The notes: generated from the letters alone by a model not told the origin. Positions 40,440 through 49,938 are shown, numbered from the stretch's first letter. The stretch is 51,061 bases of DNA from Limnobaculum eriocheiris (GCF_021010575.1 NZ_JAJNAG010000024.1:1-51061), one strand, 5' to 3'. Program-made: numbers and translations.

Positions 40440-40471
40440 CGGTGTCTGTCTATTCATGATGCCGTTTTTTT
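40440..40471 (+). terminator. Terminator after ycjF
   Basis: CGGTGTC pairs with GATGCCG in RNA through seven pairs including two G-U wobbles, with an 11-base loop, and is followed by seven T. It probably ends the psp operon. Confidence 0.7.
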
Positions 40472-40492
40472 CATATGTTATTGATACTAAAA

Positions 40493-41761
40493 TCAGGCGT
40501 TCAGTGCCTGTTCAAGATCAGCCAGAATATCTTCAATGGCTTCAATACCGATAGATAAACGAATCATCTCTGGCTTAACCCCGGCTTTTGCCTGCTCTTC
40601 TTCAGACATTTGACGATGGGTGGTTGACGCAGGGTGACAGGCCAAAGATTTTGCATCACCAATATTGACTAAACGTTTAAAGATTTGTAGTGCATCGTAG
40701 AGTTTAACACCGGCAGAATAACCATCTTTCAGACCGAAAGAGAGAATGGCGGAAGGCGTTCCATTCATATATTTTTGTGCCAATGGATAGTGAGGGTGGT
40801 CCGGCAGACCCGCGTAACTGACCCAGGCAACCTTATGGTGCTGCTTTAAGTAATCAGCTACTTTTCTGGCGTTTTCTACATGGCGTTCCATACGTAACGA
40901 CAGGGTTTCAAGACCCTGCAACAGCAAAAACGCATTCATGGGGGAAAGGGCGGCACCACAGTTACGTAAAGGAACGGTTCTGGCACGGGCAATAAAAGCC
41001 GCAGCACCAAAGCTTTCGGTATAAACCACTCCGTGATAAGCCGCTTCCGGCGTACTGAACATAGGGAATCGCTGTTGATATTTTTCCCACGGGAAGTTAC
41101 CGGAATCGATAATAGCACCACCTAATGAATTACCATGACCACCAACATACTTAGTAATTGAATGAACAACGATATCGGCACCAAACTGTATTGGCTTACA
41201 CAGTACCGGGGAGGCTACGGTATTATCGACGATCAACGGAACGCCACGCTCGTGAGCAGCGTTTGCCAGTCCTTCAATATCAACAATGTTGCCTGCCGGA
41301 TTGCCAATGCTTTCGCAATACACCGCTTTAGTATTCTCATCAATGAGCTCTGCAATTGCCTGAGGTGAATCATCCCGGGCAAATTTTACGTTAATACCGA
41401 AGCCCGGCAGCATATGGGCAAACAGAGTATAGGTACCACCATACAGCTGTGGCGTACTGACGATATTATCTCCGGCCTGAGCCAGAGTCTGAATAGCATA
41501 ACTGATAGCCGCGCTGCCGGCAGAAACCACTAATCCGGCGATTCCACCTTCCAGAGCCGCCATTCGTTTTTCTAAAATGTCATTGGTTGGGTTCATTATT
41601 CGGGTATAGATGTTACCCGGTACCGCCAGATTGAACAGATCGGCACCGTGTTGAGCATTGTCAAACTCATAAGCAACCGTTTGATAGATGGGTACAGCAA
41701 CGGACTTGGTGGTTGGATCGCTTTGAAATCCATGATGCAGGGCTAGTGTTGCGTCTTTCAT
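40493..41761 (-). CDS. metY: O-acetylhomoserine sulfhydrylase (MetY-type)
   Basis: PLP enzyme of the Cys/Met metabolism family. It makes homocysteine from O-acetylhomoserine and sulfide, or acts as an aminocarboxypropyltransferase. 422 residues, typical for MetY and longer than MetB or MetC. The PLP lysine is in VHSITKYVGGHGNSLGG. YEFDNAQHGADLFNLAVPGNIYTRIMNPT and LSIGIEAIEDILADLEQAL are family blocks. Enterobacteria normally use O-succinylhomoserine via MetB, so MetY is an addition. It is inserted between ycjF and tyrR, which are adjacent in E. coli, and is convergent to ycjF. Confidence 0.93.
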   Translation of the reverse strand: MKDATLALHHGFQSDPTTKSVAVPIYQTVAYEFDNAQHGADLFNLAVPGNIYTRIMNPTNDILEKRMAALEGGIAGLVVSAGSAAISYAIQTLAQAGDNIVSTPQLYGGTYTLFAHMLPGFGINVKFARDDSPQAIAELIDENTKAVYCESIGNPAGNIVDIEGLANAAHERGVPLIVDNTVASPVLCKPIQFGADIVVHSITKYVGGHGNSLGGAIIDSGNFPWEKYQQRFPMFSTPEAAYHGVVYTESFGAAAFIARARTVPLRNCGAALSPMNAFLLLQGLETLSLRMERHVENARKVADYLKQHHKVAWVSYAGLPDHPHYPLAQKYMNGTPSAILSFGLKDGYSAGVKLYDALQIFKRLVNIGDAKSLACHPASTTHRQMSEEEQAKAGVKPEMIRLSIGIEAIEDILADLEQALNA

Positions 41762-42062
41762 TCGCTATTCTCTTTTTTCTATTTTTAAGGGGATATATTT
41801 AAGGAAATGTTACTTAATCATTGTTTGTTGTTAAATGAAACAGACAAATGATGTTTTTAATCGATTATTTTTCAGGAACAGACATTGAAAAGCCTGATGA
41901 AATCTTAAAATGACCATATCGATGGCGTTGTGCGGGTGTATCCAATGAGTTTTTGTTAAATCTGTCAACTTTTTGTGACACTCCTCTTCATCTGGATGAG
42001 CGCAGCAGGTATGATAGGGACAACAATCGTTACCGCGCGCTCGTTAAACAAGGCTATTCATA
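41762..42062. promoter_or_regulatory. Divergent metY-tyrR intergenic region
   Basis: 301 AT-rich bases between the divergent starts of metY and tyrR. The only site I can support is the TyrR box at 41963-41980. MetJ boxes (AGACGTCT) were looked for; only poor half-matches were seen. Confidence 0.5.
41963..41980 (+). promoter_or_regulatory. TyrR box upstream of tyrR
   Basis: TGTCAA-CTTTTT-GTGACA matches the TyrR box TGTAAA-N6-TTTACA at 9 of the 12 defined positions with exact spacing, 83 bases before the tyrR ATG. Negative autoregulation through such a box is known in E. coli. Confidence 0.7.
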
Positions 42063-43643
42063 ATGCGTCTTGAAGTCCTCTGCGAAGATCGTCTGGGATT
42101 AACCCGCGAATTACTTGATTTGCTGGTTGCCCGCAATCTTGATCTACGGGGCATCGAAATTGATGTCAGCGGCAAGATCTACCTTAATTTTTCTTCTATT
42201 GATTTTGATGTATTTAGCGCATTAATGGTAAATATCCGGCGGATTACCGGCGTAATCGATGTCCGTACCGTTTCCTATATGCCTTCAGAACAGCGTTTAC
42301 ACGCATTGAGAGCACTGTTGGAGTCTCTGCCTGAACCGGTGATTTCTATCGATTTGAAAGGGCGGATCGACCTGGCAAACCATGCTGCGCTAATGCTATT
42401 TGGACTCTCTGAGGAGAGAATACTTACTCAGACCGCTTCCAGCCTGCTAAGTGGCTATAACTTCCTGCGTCATCTGGAAGGAGAAAATATTGTACCTCAT
42501 TCGGAACGTGCGATTATCCGCGGTCAGGATTACCTGATGGATATCACCCCTGTCTATCAAAGCGATGATGAACAGCAGCCGAAAGAGGTAACCGGTGCGG
42601 TAATCGTTCTGAAGTCTGCCGCCAGAATCGGACGTCAGCTACAGAATAAGAACGTCGCGGATAACAATGCATTTGGTCATATTGTTGCCATCAGTAGCAA
42701 AATGAAATTACTGATTGAGCAGGCCAATAAGCTGGCCATGCTGGATGTTCCTCTGCTAATTATTGGTGATACCGGAACCGGTAAAGATGTTTTAGCCCAG
42801 GCCTGCCACGTTCGTAGTGCCCGTCGGGATAAGCCTTTCCTGGCGATCAACTGCGCCTCTTTACCTGATGATGTGGTGGAAAGCGAGCTGTTTGGTCATG
42901 GGGGAAGTGCACAGATAGAAAGTAAGAAAGGATTCTTTGAACAGGCGAATGGTGGTTCAGTTTTACTGGATAACATCAGTGAAATGTCACCGACCATGCA
43001 GGCTAAACTATTACGTTTTTTGAATGATGGCACCTTCCGGCGGGTAGGTGAAGATCAGGAAGTCTATGTGGATGTACGTGTGATTTGTGCAACGCAAAAG
43101 AGCCTGTTCAATTTAGTCAACCAAGGCCTGTTCAGAGAGGATCTCTATTATCGCCTGAACGTATTAACGCTAACTATTCCGCCGTTACGGGAGCGGGTAT
43201 CTGACATTATGCCGCTGGCAGAACAATTTATTACTCTGTTCGCCGATCAGCTTGGCGTTCATCGTCCTAAACTGGCGTCGGATTTAACACCGTTGTTAAC
43301 TCAATACGGTTGGCCGGGCAACGTCAGGCAGCTAAAGAATATTCTTTATCGTAGCTTTACCCAATTGGAAGGTAATGAGCTACAGGTTAAAGATATTGTA
43401 CTGCCCGAAGTCTCAGCGGAAATGATGCTGAATAATAATGTAATGGATGGCAGTCTGGATGAGATCTGTAAACGTTTTGAATGTTCAGTATTAACTCAGC
43501 TGTATAGCAGCTATCCAAGTACCCGTAAGCTGGCTAAACGGTTAGGGGTATCCCATACAGCGATTGCTAATAAGCTCAGAGAGTATGGTTTAAGCCAACC
43601 ATCACGTACCGCTGAAAATGCAGAAGCTGTCGATAATGAGTAA
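42063..43643 (+). CDS. tyrR: Transcriptional regulator TyrR
   Basis: Regulator of aromatic amino acid synthesis and transport, responsive to Tyr, Phe and Trp. 526 residues (E. coli 513). An N-terminal ACT domain (about 1-70, MRLEVLCEDRLGLTRELLDLL) and a PAS domain (about 80-185) are followed by the AAA+ domain with Walker A GDTGTGKDVLAQA. The GAFTGA loop is replaced (GHGGSAQIESKKG), as expected since TyrR works with sigma70. The C-terminal HTH is TRKLAKRLGVSHTAIANKLREY. It has an autoregulatory box upstream and a strong terminator downstream. Confidence 0.98.
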   Translation: MRLEVLCEDRLGLTRELLDLLVARNLDLRGIEIDVSGKIYLNFSSIDFDVFSALMVNIRRITGVIDVRTVSYMPSEQRLHALRALLESLPEPVISIDLKGRIDLANHAALMLFGLSEERILTQTASSLLSGYNFLRHLEGENIVPHSERAIIRGQDYLMDITPVYQSDDEQQPKEVTGAVIVLKSAARIGRQLQNKNVADNNAFGHIVAISSKMKLLIEQANKLAMLDVPLLIIGDTGTGKDVLAQACHVRSARRDKPFLAINCASLPDDVVESELFGHGGSAQIESKKGFFEQANGGSVLLDNISEMSPTMQAKLLRFLNDGTFRRVGEDQEVYVDVRVICATQKSLFNLVNQGLFREDLYYRLNVLTLTIPPLRERVSDIMPLAEQFITLFADQLGVHRPKLASDLTPLLTQYGWPGNVRQLKNILYRSFTQLEGNELQVKDIVLPEVSAEMMLNNNVMDGSLDEICKRFECSVLTQLYSSYPSTRKLAKRLGVSHTAIANKLREYGLSQPSRTAENAEAVDNE

Positions 43644-43664
43644 AAGCTAAATTCAGTAAAACAG

Positions 43665-43688
43665 AAGGGAGCCGCTGGCTCCCTTTTT
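43665..43688 (+). terminator. Rho-independent terminator of tyrR
   Basis: AAGGGAGCC / GGCTCCCTT with a three-base GCT loop, followed by T. It lies between convergent tyrR and tpx and may serve both. Confidence 0.92.
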
Positions 43689-43715
43689 CATTCCGTCTAT
43701 TCGATAGTGCCGCGA

Positions 43716-44219
43716 TTATTTCAGTGCGGTCAGTGCTGCATCGTAGTTTGGTTCAGTCGTGATCTCTTTAACCAGTTCGCTGTAAATCACTTTATCATTA
43801 ACATCCAGAACAACCACTGCGCGGGCAGTCAGGCCTTTTAATGGGCCATCCTGAATATCCACACCATAATTTTGTTTAAATTCAGGATTACGGAATACAG
43901 ACAGAGTCACCACGTGATCTAAACCCTCAGCACCACAAAAACGGGACTGAGCAAAAGGCAGATCGCCAGAGATGCATAACACAACCGTATTGTCGACATC
44001 GCCCACGCGTTGGTTAAATGTTCTGACGGATGTTGCACAAACAGAAGTGTCCACACTCGGGAATATATTCAGTACTTTACGTTTACCTGCGTAGGTGCTT
44101 AATGTGACATCAGAGAGGTCTTTTGCCACCAGGGTGAATGCTTTTGCGCTGTCGCCTGCTTTGGGTAATTGCCCGACAACAGATACCGGGTTGCCTTTCA
44201 TTTGTACGGTTTGAGTCAT
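43716..44219 (-). CDS. tpx: Thiol peroxidase Tpx
   Basis: Thioredoxin-dependent atypical 2-Cys peroxiredoxin reducing hydrogen and alkyl peroxides. 167 residues (E. coli 168). The peroxidatic Cys61 is in [14 protein letters not shown] and the resolving Cys95 is in [11 protein letters not shown]. The substrate arginine and threonine are conserved (Thr58, Arg at [12 protein letters not shown]). It is monocistronic, convergent with tyrR. Confidence 0.98.
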   Translation of the reverse strand: MTQTVQMKGNPVSVVGQLPKAGDSAKAFTLVAKDLSDVTLSTYAGKRKVLNIFPSVDTSVCATSVRTFNQRVGDVDNTVVLCISGDLPFAQSRFCGAEGLDHVVTLSVFRNPEFKQNYGVDIQDGPLKGLTARAVVVLDVNDKVIYSELVKEITTEPNYDAALTALK

Positions 44220-44578
44220 AACTGCCTCCAGTGAATGTTACTTTAAATTAACAATTAAGTTATCTTAGTCTAACAATATAGTTTTGGATATCTCAAAATA
44301 AATTACTCTTGCTGTGAATGGCTCCTGTTATCGACTTCAGTACTGATTTTTCTTTTTAAATCAGTCTGATTCGATGTTAAGAGCTGATTTTTTTCAGGTT
44401 CTATTGCTCTAATCGGCAAAAAAGTTGATTATTTTTCGCCGGACAACAGGTAGCATCTCTGTATGAACGATCTGTTTTGATTCATAATAGCCGTTCATAG
44501 ATGTAAACTGATGGTTACCTCGTCTGCGGTAAACCAGACAAATTTAACTGATATAAAGCTGAAGTTTAGGAATTAAGA
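44220..44578. promoter_or_regulatory. Divergent tpx-ldtE intergenic region
   Basis: 359 AT-rich bases containing the upstream regions of both genes. I see short imperfect repeats (AAATCAGTCTGATT near 44358-44371) but no operator or RNA gene that I can name. Confidence 0.35.
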
Positions 44579-45502
44579 ATGAACCGTGTTTTTGCAGTTT
44601 GTAAGGCTGTGCTGGCTATGTTGTTCGTTGGTCATTTTTCTGTAGCTCAGGCTATGGAATACCCATTACCTCCGTCAAATAGCCGTTTAATTGGTGAGAA
44701 TAGGGTATTGATTGTTCCGAATGACGGACGCTCACTGGAACGAATCGCCTCAGATTATCAAATCGGCCTGATTGCTATGCTGGAAGCAAATCCGGACGTT
44801 GATCCACTATTGCCAAAAGCGGGTTCAGAATTAATTCTTCCGCTACAAATGATCCTGCCGGATACTCCGCGTGATGGTATCGTCATTAACCTGTCGGAAC
44901 TTCGCCTTTACTACTATCCGAAAGGGAAAAACACCGTTATCGTTTATCCAATCGGTATTGGTCAGTTAGGTCGAGATACACCGGTAATGACAACCACCAT
45001 TATCGAAAGAAAAGCCAACCCAACCTGGACACCAACGGCTAACATCCGTAAGAATTACGCAGCAGAAGGGATTACTCTGCCGGCGGTGATTCCAGCCGGA
45101 CCTGAAAACCCTATGGGGCTATTCGCATTACGTCTGGCAGCAGCAGGCGGTACTTACCTGATTCATGGTACTAATGCGGACTTCGGTATAGGTATGCGTG
45201 TTAGCTCCGGCTGTATCCGTTTACGTCCTAACGACATTGAAGAGCTGTTTAATACTGTTCCGGTGGGAACTCGCGTTCAGGTAGTTAATGAGCCGATTAA
45301 GGTAACCGTAGAACCTGACGGTTCTCGCTATGTTGAAATTCATCAACCATTATCTAAGTCTGAAAATGACGACCCGCAGACTAAGCCGATTGAGATCAAT
45401 TCAACTATCGCAACATTTATTAATAACCCGTCAACGGACTCTTCCCGAGTGAATGCTGAAATTGAGCGTCGTTCTGGATTACCATTGCTGGTGAATCGTT
45501 AA
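44579..45502 (+). CDS. ldtE: L,D-transpeptidase LdtE-like (YkuD domain)
   Basis: Periplasmic peptidoglycan enzyme. The E. coli neighbour at this locus (YnhG/LdtE) forms 3-3 mDAP-mDAP cross-links. 307 residues (LdtE 334), with a signal peptide (about 1-25, ending AQA). A LysM-like region (about 43-88) is followed by a YkuD domain. Catalytic motifs are HGTNADFGIGMRVSSGCIRL with Cys212. It aligns with LdtE from the start (YPLPPSNSRLIGEN). It lies next to lpp and pykF as in E. coli. Lpp-attaching paralogues (ErfK, YbiS, YcfS) are the alternatives. Confidence 0.9.
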   Translation: MNRVFAVCKAVLAMLFVGHFSVAQAMEYPLPPSNSRLIGENRVLIVPNDGRSLERIASDYQIGLIAMLEANPDVDPLLPKAGSELILPLQMILPDTPRDGIVINLSELRLYYYPKGKNTVIVYPIGIGQLGRDTPVMTTTIIERKANPTWTPTANIRKNYAAEGITLPAVIPAGPENPMGLFALRLAAAGGTYLIHGTNADFGIGMRVSSGCIRLRPNDIEELFNTVPVGTRVQVVNEPIKVTVEPDGSRYVEIHQPLSKSENDDPQTKPIEINSTIATFINNPSTDSSRVNAEIERRSGLPLLVNR

Positions 45503-45517
45503 TACTGCAATAAATAG

Positions 45518-45547
45518 AGCAGCGGGAAAGCCTTCCCGCTGCTTTAA
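45518..45547 (+). terminator. Terminator of ldtE
   Basis: AGCAGCGGGAA / TTCCCGCTGCT with a four-base loop, followed by a short T-run (TTTAATAA). It lies 16 bases after the ldtE stop. Confidence 0.85.
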
Positions 45548-45837
45548 TAAGATTTTCTGCCATCATGTTTTCCCTTCGATATATTTCCCTGTTGTAACTT
45601 AATTATTTCTCTTCTCCGTTAAATCTATTTCTGGTTTGATAATTAATCGCCTGAGCGTCAATTTGAGGTGTTTTTTATATTATGGCTTACAACCATCTTA
45701 AATTTTTTGTAATACGCTTAAAATGGACCAGAGGCGCTATTATTGCCATAAAAGTAAAGAGCTAAAGAGAGAGGGCCGCGAGGGCAGAGTAGAGAGTGAA
45801 ACGAGAAAGCGTGGATAAGTAATCGGCTAATACCGAT
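45548..45837. other. Unexplained ldtE-lpp intergenic region with a purine-rich tract
   Basis: About 290 bases between two terminators, with no gene I can support. The stretch 45753-45815 is unusually purine-rich on the plus strand (repeated GAGAG, AGAG and GGGC-type words). It is followed by the small inverted repeat ATCGG / CCGAT near 45821-45836. An RNA gene is possible but unproven. Confidence 0.3.
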
Positions 45838-45869
45838 AAAAAAAATGGCGCACTTAAGTGCGCCATTTT
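45838..45869 (-). terminator. Rho-independent terminator of lpp
   Basis: A perfect 28-bp palindrome (45842-45869) centred on CTTAAG is followed on the minus strand by a run of eight T. It lies just beyond the lpp stop, as expected for this abundant mRNA. Confidence 0.95.
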
Positions 45870-45884
45870 CCCTTACGAGAAATA

Positions 45885-46097
45885 TTATTTCTTGTAAGAA
45901 CGAGTCATGTTGTCTAAACGTTGGTTAGCACGAGCTGCTTCATCTTTAGCAACTTGTACATCAGAACGTAAAGCAGCAACATCGCTGATCAGTTGAGTCA
46001 GCTTGCTGTTAGTTGCAGTGTCAGTGCTTTTAGCACAACCAGCTAACAGAGTAGCACCTAAAATTACAGCACCCAGTACCACTTTAGTACGGTTCAT
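45885..46097 (-). CDS. lpp: Major outer-membrane (Braun) lipoprotein Lpp, short form
   Basis: Very abundant lipoprotein anchoring the outer membrane to peptidoglycan. The start at 46097 has GAGG eight bases upstream; a longer open frame to 46193 is untranslated leader. The 70-residue precursor has a signal peptide [21 protein letters not shown]. The mature chain is 50 residues (E. coli 58). The coiled coil carries five heptads after a 12-residue linker; E. coli has seven heptads after six residues. The C-terminal part ([21 protein letters not shown], then YKK with the terminal Lys for linkage to mDAP) is intact. The frame and signals look fully functional. Confidence 0.95.
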   Translation of the reverse strand: MNRTKVVLGAVILGATLLAGCAKSTDTATNSKLTQLISDVAALRSDVQVAKDEAARANQRLDNMTRSYKK

Positions 46098-46142
46098 ATT
46101 TACACCCTCAATTTGAGTTAACTTTTTGCATGTAGCCCGATA

Positions 46143-46172
46143 AGTATTACACAAACTTTTTCGGAATGAGAA
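46143..46172 (-). promoter_or_regulatory. lpp promoter
   Basis: On the minus strand, TTCTCA (46172-46167) and AATACT (46148-46143) are separated by 18 bases. The surrounding sequence (TTTGTGTAATACTT and GGCTACATG) closely matches the well-known E. coli lpp promoter and start region. Upstream the DNA is very AT-rich, as in E. coli. Confidence 0.8.
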
Positions 46173-46422
46173 TAATTTTTTAACTTCTCGCAAACTATTT
46201 TGCCTGTTTGGTTAAAGAATAGTCAAAACAAATTTTTATTTGCGAAAAAAAGAATTTTATACTACTAAAAAAAGTGAACGTGTGGGGCATGAAATTTTAT
46301 CTAAAGATAAGTGGGATAAATAACCCTGTGTTTTTATACATCATTATCCATTTTTGGATGAAAAATATAGCACAATTGGACAATAATTCTGTCAGTCAAC
46401 TTAGCCTTAAAGCAGACGAAAA

Positions 46423-46451
46423 AAAACGTCATCTGATTCAGATGACGTTTT
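46423..46451 (-). terminator. Rho-independent terminator of pykF
   Basis: AAAACGTCATCTG / CAGATGACGTTTT with a three-base loop, followed on the minus strand by further T (rc of the A-run at 46420-46426). It lies just after the pykF stop. Confidence 0.92.
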
Positions 46452-46467
46452 AATGTTACAAGAGTTG

Positions 46468-47880
46468 TTAAAGAATATGTACGGAAGCGGTATTGGTTGT
46501 GCCGCTGGCAACCAGTGCACCAGATACCATTACGATAACATCATTCTTCTGAGCCAATCCGCTGGTTAACGCCATTTCTTTACCAATACGGTAGAAATCA
46601 TCGGTAGAGGCGATTTCTTTAACCACTTGAGCTGTAACGCCTTTGGTCAGAACTAACTGACGAGCGGTGGTTTCATTAGTGGTTAGCGCCAGAATTGGTG
46701 CGGTAGGGAAGTATTTACGGATAGCTTTTGCTGATTTACCGCCTTGAGTGGCAACAACGATCAGTACCGCATCCAGCTTTTCTGACGTTTCTACTGCACC
46801 ACGACATACGGCTTCAGTAATACGTAGTTTACCGGAAGAGGTTAGTTTATCGACGCGGCATGGCATCACGCGGTCGGTACGATCGCAAATGGTCGCCATG
46901 ATAGTAACAGCTTCCAGTGGGTATTTACCTTTAGCACTCTCACCTGACAACATGACAGCATCAGTACCATCCAGAATGGCGTTAGCAACGTCACCGGCTT
47001 CTGCACGAGTAGGGCGAGGGTTTTTGATCATTGAGTCCAACATTTGCGTTGCGGTGATAACCACTTTGCGCGCCTGATTACATTTCTCAATCATCATTTT
47101 CTGAGCAAAGATAACTTCTTCAACCGGGATTTCAACACCAAGGTCACCACGAGCAACCATGATGCCGTCAGAAGCTTCGAGAATTTCATCGAAATTGTTC
47201 AGGCCTTCCTGGTTTTCAATTTTGGAGATGATTTGAATGTGCTCACCGCCGTGTGCTTTTAAGTGCTCACGGATGTCCAGTACGTCTGAACGTTTACGAA
47301 TAAAGGAAGCAGCGACGAAGTCAACGTTTTGCTCACAGCCAAATATCAGGTCCTTTTTATCTTTTTCTGACAGGGCTGGAAGTTGAATAGAAACGTTTGG
47401 CAGGTTGATACCTTTGTTTTCACCCAGGTCACCACTGTTCAGCACTTTACACACAACTTCTTTGGCACGAACTTCGATAACTTCCATGCCAATCAAACCA
47501 TCGTCAACCAGCACGGTATTACCAACTTTCAGGTCTTCTGCAAAACCCGTGTAGGTCACAGCAACGCGCTCACTGTTACCAACAACGCTTTGGTCAGTGG
47601 TGAAAATGAACGTTTGGCCAGCAACCAGAGGGGCATCATTACCGCCTTCCAGTTTCATGGTACGGATTTCCGGGCCTTTGGTGTCCAGCAGGATAGCGGC
47701 TTTTTGACCGGTTCTGGCCAGCACTGCACGCAGGTTAGAAATACGTTGTCCGTGCTCATTATAATCACCATGAGAAAAGTTCAAACGCATTACATTCATA
47801 CCTGCATTCAGCAGCTTACCCAAAACTTCTTCCGATTCAGTTTTTGGACCGATGGTACATACAATTTTAGTCTTTTTCAT
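46468..47880 (-). CDS. pykF: Pyruvate kinase I (PykF)
   Basis: Last step of glycolysis, phosphoenolpyruvate plus ADP to pyruvate plus ATP, activated by fructose 1,6-bisphosphate. 470 residues, as in E. coli. [18 protein letters not shown] start, catalytic [29 protein letters not shown], metal/PEP site and [46 protein letters not shown] are intact. It is preceded by a Cra operator and followed by lpp. Confidence 0.98.
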   Translation of the reverse strand: MKKTKIVCTIGPKTESEEVLGKLLNAGMNVMRLNFSHGDYNEHGQRISNLRAVLARTGQKAAILLDTKGPEIRTMKLEGGNDAPLVAGQTFIFTTDQSVVGNSERVAVTYTGFAEDLKVGNTVLVDDGLIGMEVIEVRAKEVVCKVLNSGDLGENKGINLPNVSIQLPALSEKDKKDLIFGCEQNVDFVAASFIRKRSDVLDIREHLKAHGGEHIQIISKIENQEGLNNFDEILEASDGIMVARGDLGVEIPVEEVIFAQKMMIEKCNQARKVVITATQMLDSMIKNPRPTRAEAGDVANAILDGTDAVMLSGESAKGKYPLEAVTIMATICDRTDRVMPCRVDKLTSSGKLRITEAVCRGAVETSEKLDAVLIVVATQGGKSAKAIRKYFPTAPILALTTNETTARQLVLTKGVTAQVVKEIASTDDFYRIGKEMALTSGLAQKNDVIVMVSGALVASGTTNTASVHIL

Positions 47881-48057
47881 GATGATAATTTTTACCGATA
47901 TTTTTGTGTGGAAAGAAAACGAGAGCCTACTATTGAGACTTCAGAAAAGAATACACGCACAATCAGGTTACTTTCAGTATTGCGAAATATAGTCAATATC
48001 GCCAGTCTGTGGACAGAAATCATCCCTTATACCGAAGAAACTGCGGTTTGCTCATCT

Positions 48058-48073
48058 GCTGAAACCTTTCAAC
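48058..48073 (-). promoter_or_regulatory. Cra (FruR) operator upstream of pykF
   Basis: GCTGAAACCTTTCAAC matches the Cra consensus (GCTGAAWCGWTTCAGC type) except at a few positions in the right half. It lies about 180 bases before the pykF start. Repression of pykF by Cra is established in E. coli. Apart from this site, the 47881-48210 gap shows no gene I can support. Confidence 0.75.
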
Positions 48074-48210
48074 TCACTATTTTGCCTATTATAAGGGGGA
48101 AATGCACCAGAAGAAAATGGATAAATGTCGAAATAATAATGTAATAAGCAGCTAAATTTAGTGAGAACGTACAAAAGGGCCGGAAACAGGGGATGAGAGG
48201 AAAGTAAAAA

Positions 48211-48287
48211 TGGTGCGCCCTAGTGAACTCGAATCACCGACCTCCACCATGTCAAGGTGGCGCTCTAACCAACTGAGCTAAGGGCGC
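48211..48287 (-). tRNA. tRNA-Val (GAC anticodon)
   Basis: 77 bases on the minus strand: acceptor GCGCCCT / AGGGCGC, D-arm GCTC-GAGC, anticodon stem CCACC / GGTGG with loop TTGACAT (GAC), T-loop TTCGAGT and encoded CCA. It resembles E. coli valV/valW, which lie between pykF-region genes and mdtK. T-stem pairs are complete. Confidence 0.95.
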
Positions 48288-48319
48288 TTTGAAATGCCAG
48301 ATATACAAGAAGAGATATC

Positions 48320-48396
48320 TGGTGCGTCCGAGTGGACTCGAACCACCGACCCCCACCATGTCAAGGTGGTGCTCTAACCAACTGAGCTACGGACGC
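48320..48396 (-). tRNA. tRNA-Val (GAC anticodon), second copy
   Basis: 77 bases: acceptor GCGTCCG / CGGACGC, anticodon stem CCACC / GGTGG around TTGACAT, T-arm GGTGGTTCGAGTCCACT, CCA encoded. It is separated from the other copy by 32 bases and is probably on the same transcript. Acceptor stems differ between the copies with compensating changes, so both should be functional. Confidence 0.95.
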
Positions 48397-48520
48397 ATAT
48401 TTCTGTATCGCTAAAGCCTGATGCATTAACGATGCGCACGAATATTAACGATGAAGTGGCTCACTGGCAAGGAGAAAAAACGATTTTCTTCTGCCAACTT
48501 CGTTAACTGGTGACTTACTG

Positions 48521-48558
48521 TTCAGGCAGCCTCTTTTTTATCCAACAGGCTGCCTGAA
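48521..48558. terminator. Hairpin downstream of mdtK
   Basis: TTCAGGCAGCCT and AGGCTGCCTGAA form a perfect 12-bp stem with a 14-base loop, six bases beyond the mdtK stop. There is no T-tail after the stem on the mdtK strand, so termination or 3'-end protection is inferred. Confidence 0.55.
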
Positions 48559-48564
48559 GAGAGA

Positions 48565-49938
48565 TTAACGTTGAGCGCGGGATAGAATTAGCTCTACGGG
48601 TTGTTTTTGTAACCAACACATACGAAGCATTATTAACACCGCAGAAGCGCTTAAACCAACGATAAATCCAATCCAGAAACCAGCAGGGCCCATTGCAGGA
48701 ACAACTAAATCGGTCAGTCCCAGACAATAACCAACGGGCAGACCCACGATCCAGTAAGCTGCAAAAGTAATATAGAAGATGGAACGGGTATCTTTATAAC
48801 CCCGCAGGATGCCGCTACCAATAACCTGAATAGAGTCAGAACATTGATACACCGCCGCTAATAACATCAGGTGGGCCGCCATCATCACGACCGCAGGGGT
48901 GTCGTTATATAACAATGCTATTTGATGGCGGAAAACTACAGTAAACAAGGCCGTGATTGCGGCCAGAGTTAACCCCATTATCAACCCGGTATAGGAAACT
49001 ACTCGGGCTTCATCAACTTGCTTCTGCCCCAGTTTAAAGCCAACCCTAATTGAGGTTGCTACGCCCAACGCTAACGGAATAACAAATACCAGGCTGCTAA
49101 AGTTAAGTGCAATCTGATGTCCGGCTACAGGAACAACCCCTAATGGTGAAACCAGTAAAGCCACGACGGCAAACAGAGTCACTTCGAAAAATAGCGCCAG
49201 AGCTACTGGCAACCCCAGGTTAAATAAGCGTTTGAGAGTAGGTATACAGGGTTTCTCAAAGACACTATATTGAACAATATCTTTTTGGGAGCGAGCAGAA
49301 CGTACATATAGTTTGATACCAATAAACATCACCCAATATACCGAGGCGGTAGCAATACCACAGCCTACGCCGCCCATGGCTGGAAAACCTAATTTACCGT
49401 GAATCATCACATAGTTAACCGGAATATTGACCAGCAAACCAATAAAGCCGATAACCATACTGGGTTTAGTTTTCGATAATCCGTCGCACTGGCTACGGTA
49501 AACCTGAAACAGCAAATAACCCGGTGCTCCCCACATAATAGCGCGCAGGTAGCGAATGGTGATATCAGCCAGCTTCTCATCGATATTTTGCATATGTTCG
49601 ATAACATAATGACTGTTGTATAACACCACGATTAAAAACAGGGAAATAAACAGAGCCATCCACACGGATTGAGTAACCTGATGGGCTACTTCCTTTCTGC
49701 GTCCGGCACCGTTCAGTTGTGCCACCACCGGTGTTAACGCCATTAACAAACCCTGACCAAATAGAATAGAGGGCAACCAGATAGAAGTACCAACGGCCAC
49801 AGCGGCCATATCGGTGGCGCTAACGCCTCCTGCCATGATGGTATCAACCACACCCATAGCGGTTTGAGAGAATTGGGCTGCAATAACTGGAATGGCTAAA
49901 ACCAGCAGATTACGCGCTTCACGGGTATACTTCTGCAC
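48565..49938 (-). CDS. mdtK: MATE-family multidrug efflux pump MdtK (NorM)
   Basis: Twelve-helix Na+/H+-coupled exporter of cationic drugs and dyes such as fluoroquinolones. 457 residues, same as E. coli Mdt[39 protein letters not shown] begins it. Further blocks are [67 protein letters not shown], and [28 protein letters not shown]. It is divergent from ribE, as in E. coli. Confidence 0.97.
   Translation of the reverse strand: MQKYTREARNLLVLAIPVIAAQFSQTAMGVVDTIMAGGVSATDMAAVAVGTSIWLPSILFGQGLLMALTPVVAQLNGAGRRKEVAHQVTQSVWMALFISLFLIVVLYNSHYVIEHMQNIDEKLADITIRYLRAIMWGAPGYLLFQVYRSQCDGLSKTKPSMVIGFIGLLVNIPVNYVMIHGKLGFPAMGGVGCGIATASVYWVMFIGIKLYVRSARSQKDIVQYSVFEKPCIPTLKRLFNLGLPVALALFFEVTLFAVVALLVSPLGVVPVAGHQIALNFSSLVFVIPLALGVATSIRVGFKLGQKQVDEARVVSYTGLIMGLTLAAITALFTVVFRHQIALLYNDTPAVVMMAAHLMLLAAVYQCSDSIQVIGSGILRGYKDTRSIFYITFAAYWIVGLPVGYCLGLTDLVVPAMGPAGFWIGFIVGLSASAVLIMLRMCWLQKQPVELILSRAQR

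Noticed and set aside
42063-43643. TyrR lacking the GAFTGA motif, considered as a defect
   Set aside because: TyrR of enterics naturally lacks this sigma54-contact loop and works with sigma70.
47383-48144. Long plus-strand frame of 253 codons antisense to pykF
   Set aside because: It lies mostly within the strongly conserved pykF coding sequence and its translation is Asn/Phe/His-rich nonsense typical of the opposite strand of a highly expressed gene.
48211-48396. The two tRNA-Val genes considered as a recent duplication or attachment site
   Set aside because: Acceptor stems differ with compensating changes and E. coli has the same tandem valV-valW pair, so this is ancestral; no integrase or direct repeat is nearby.
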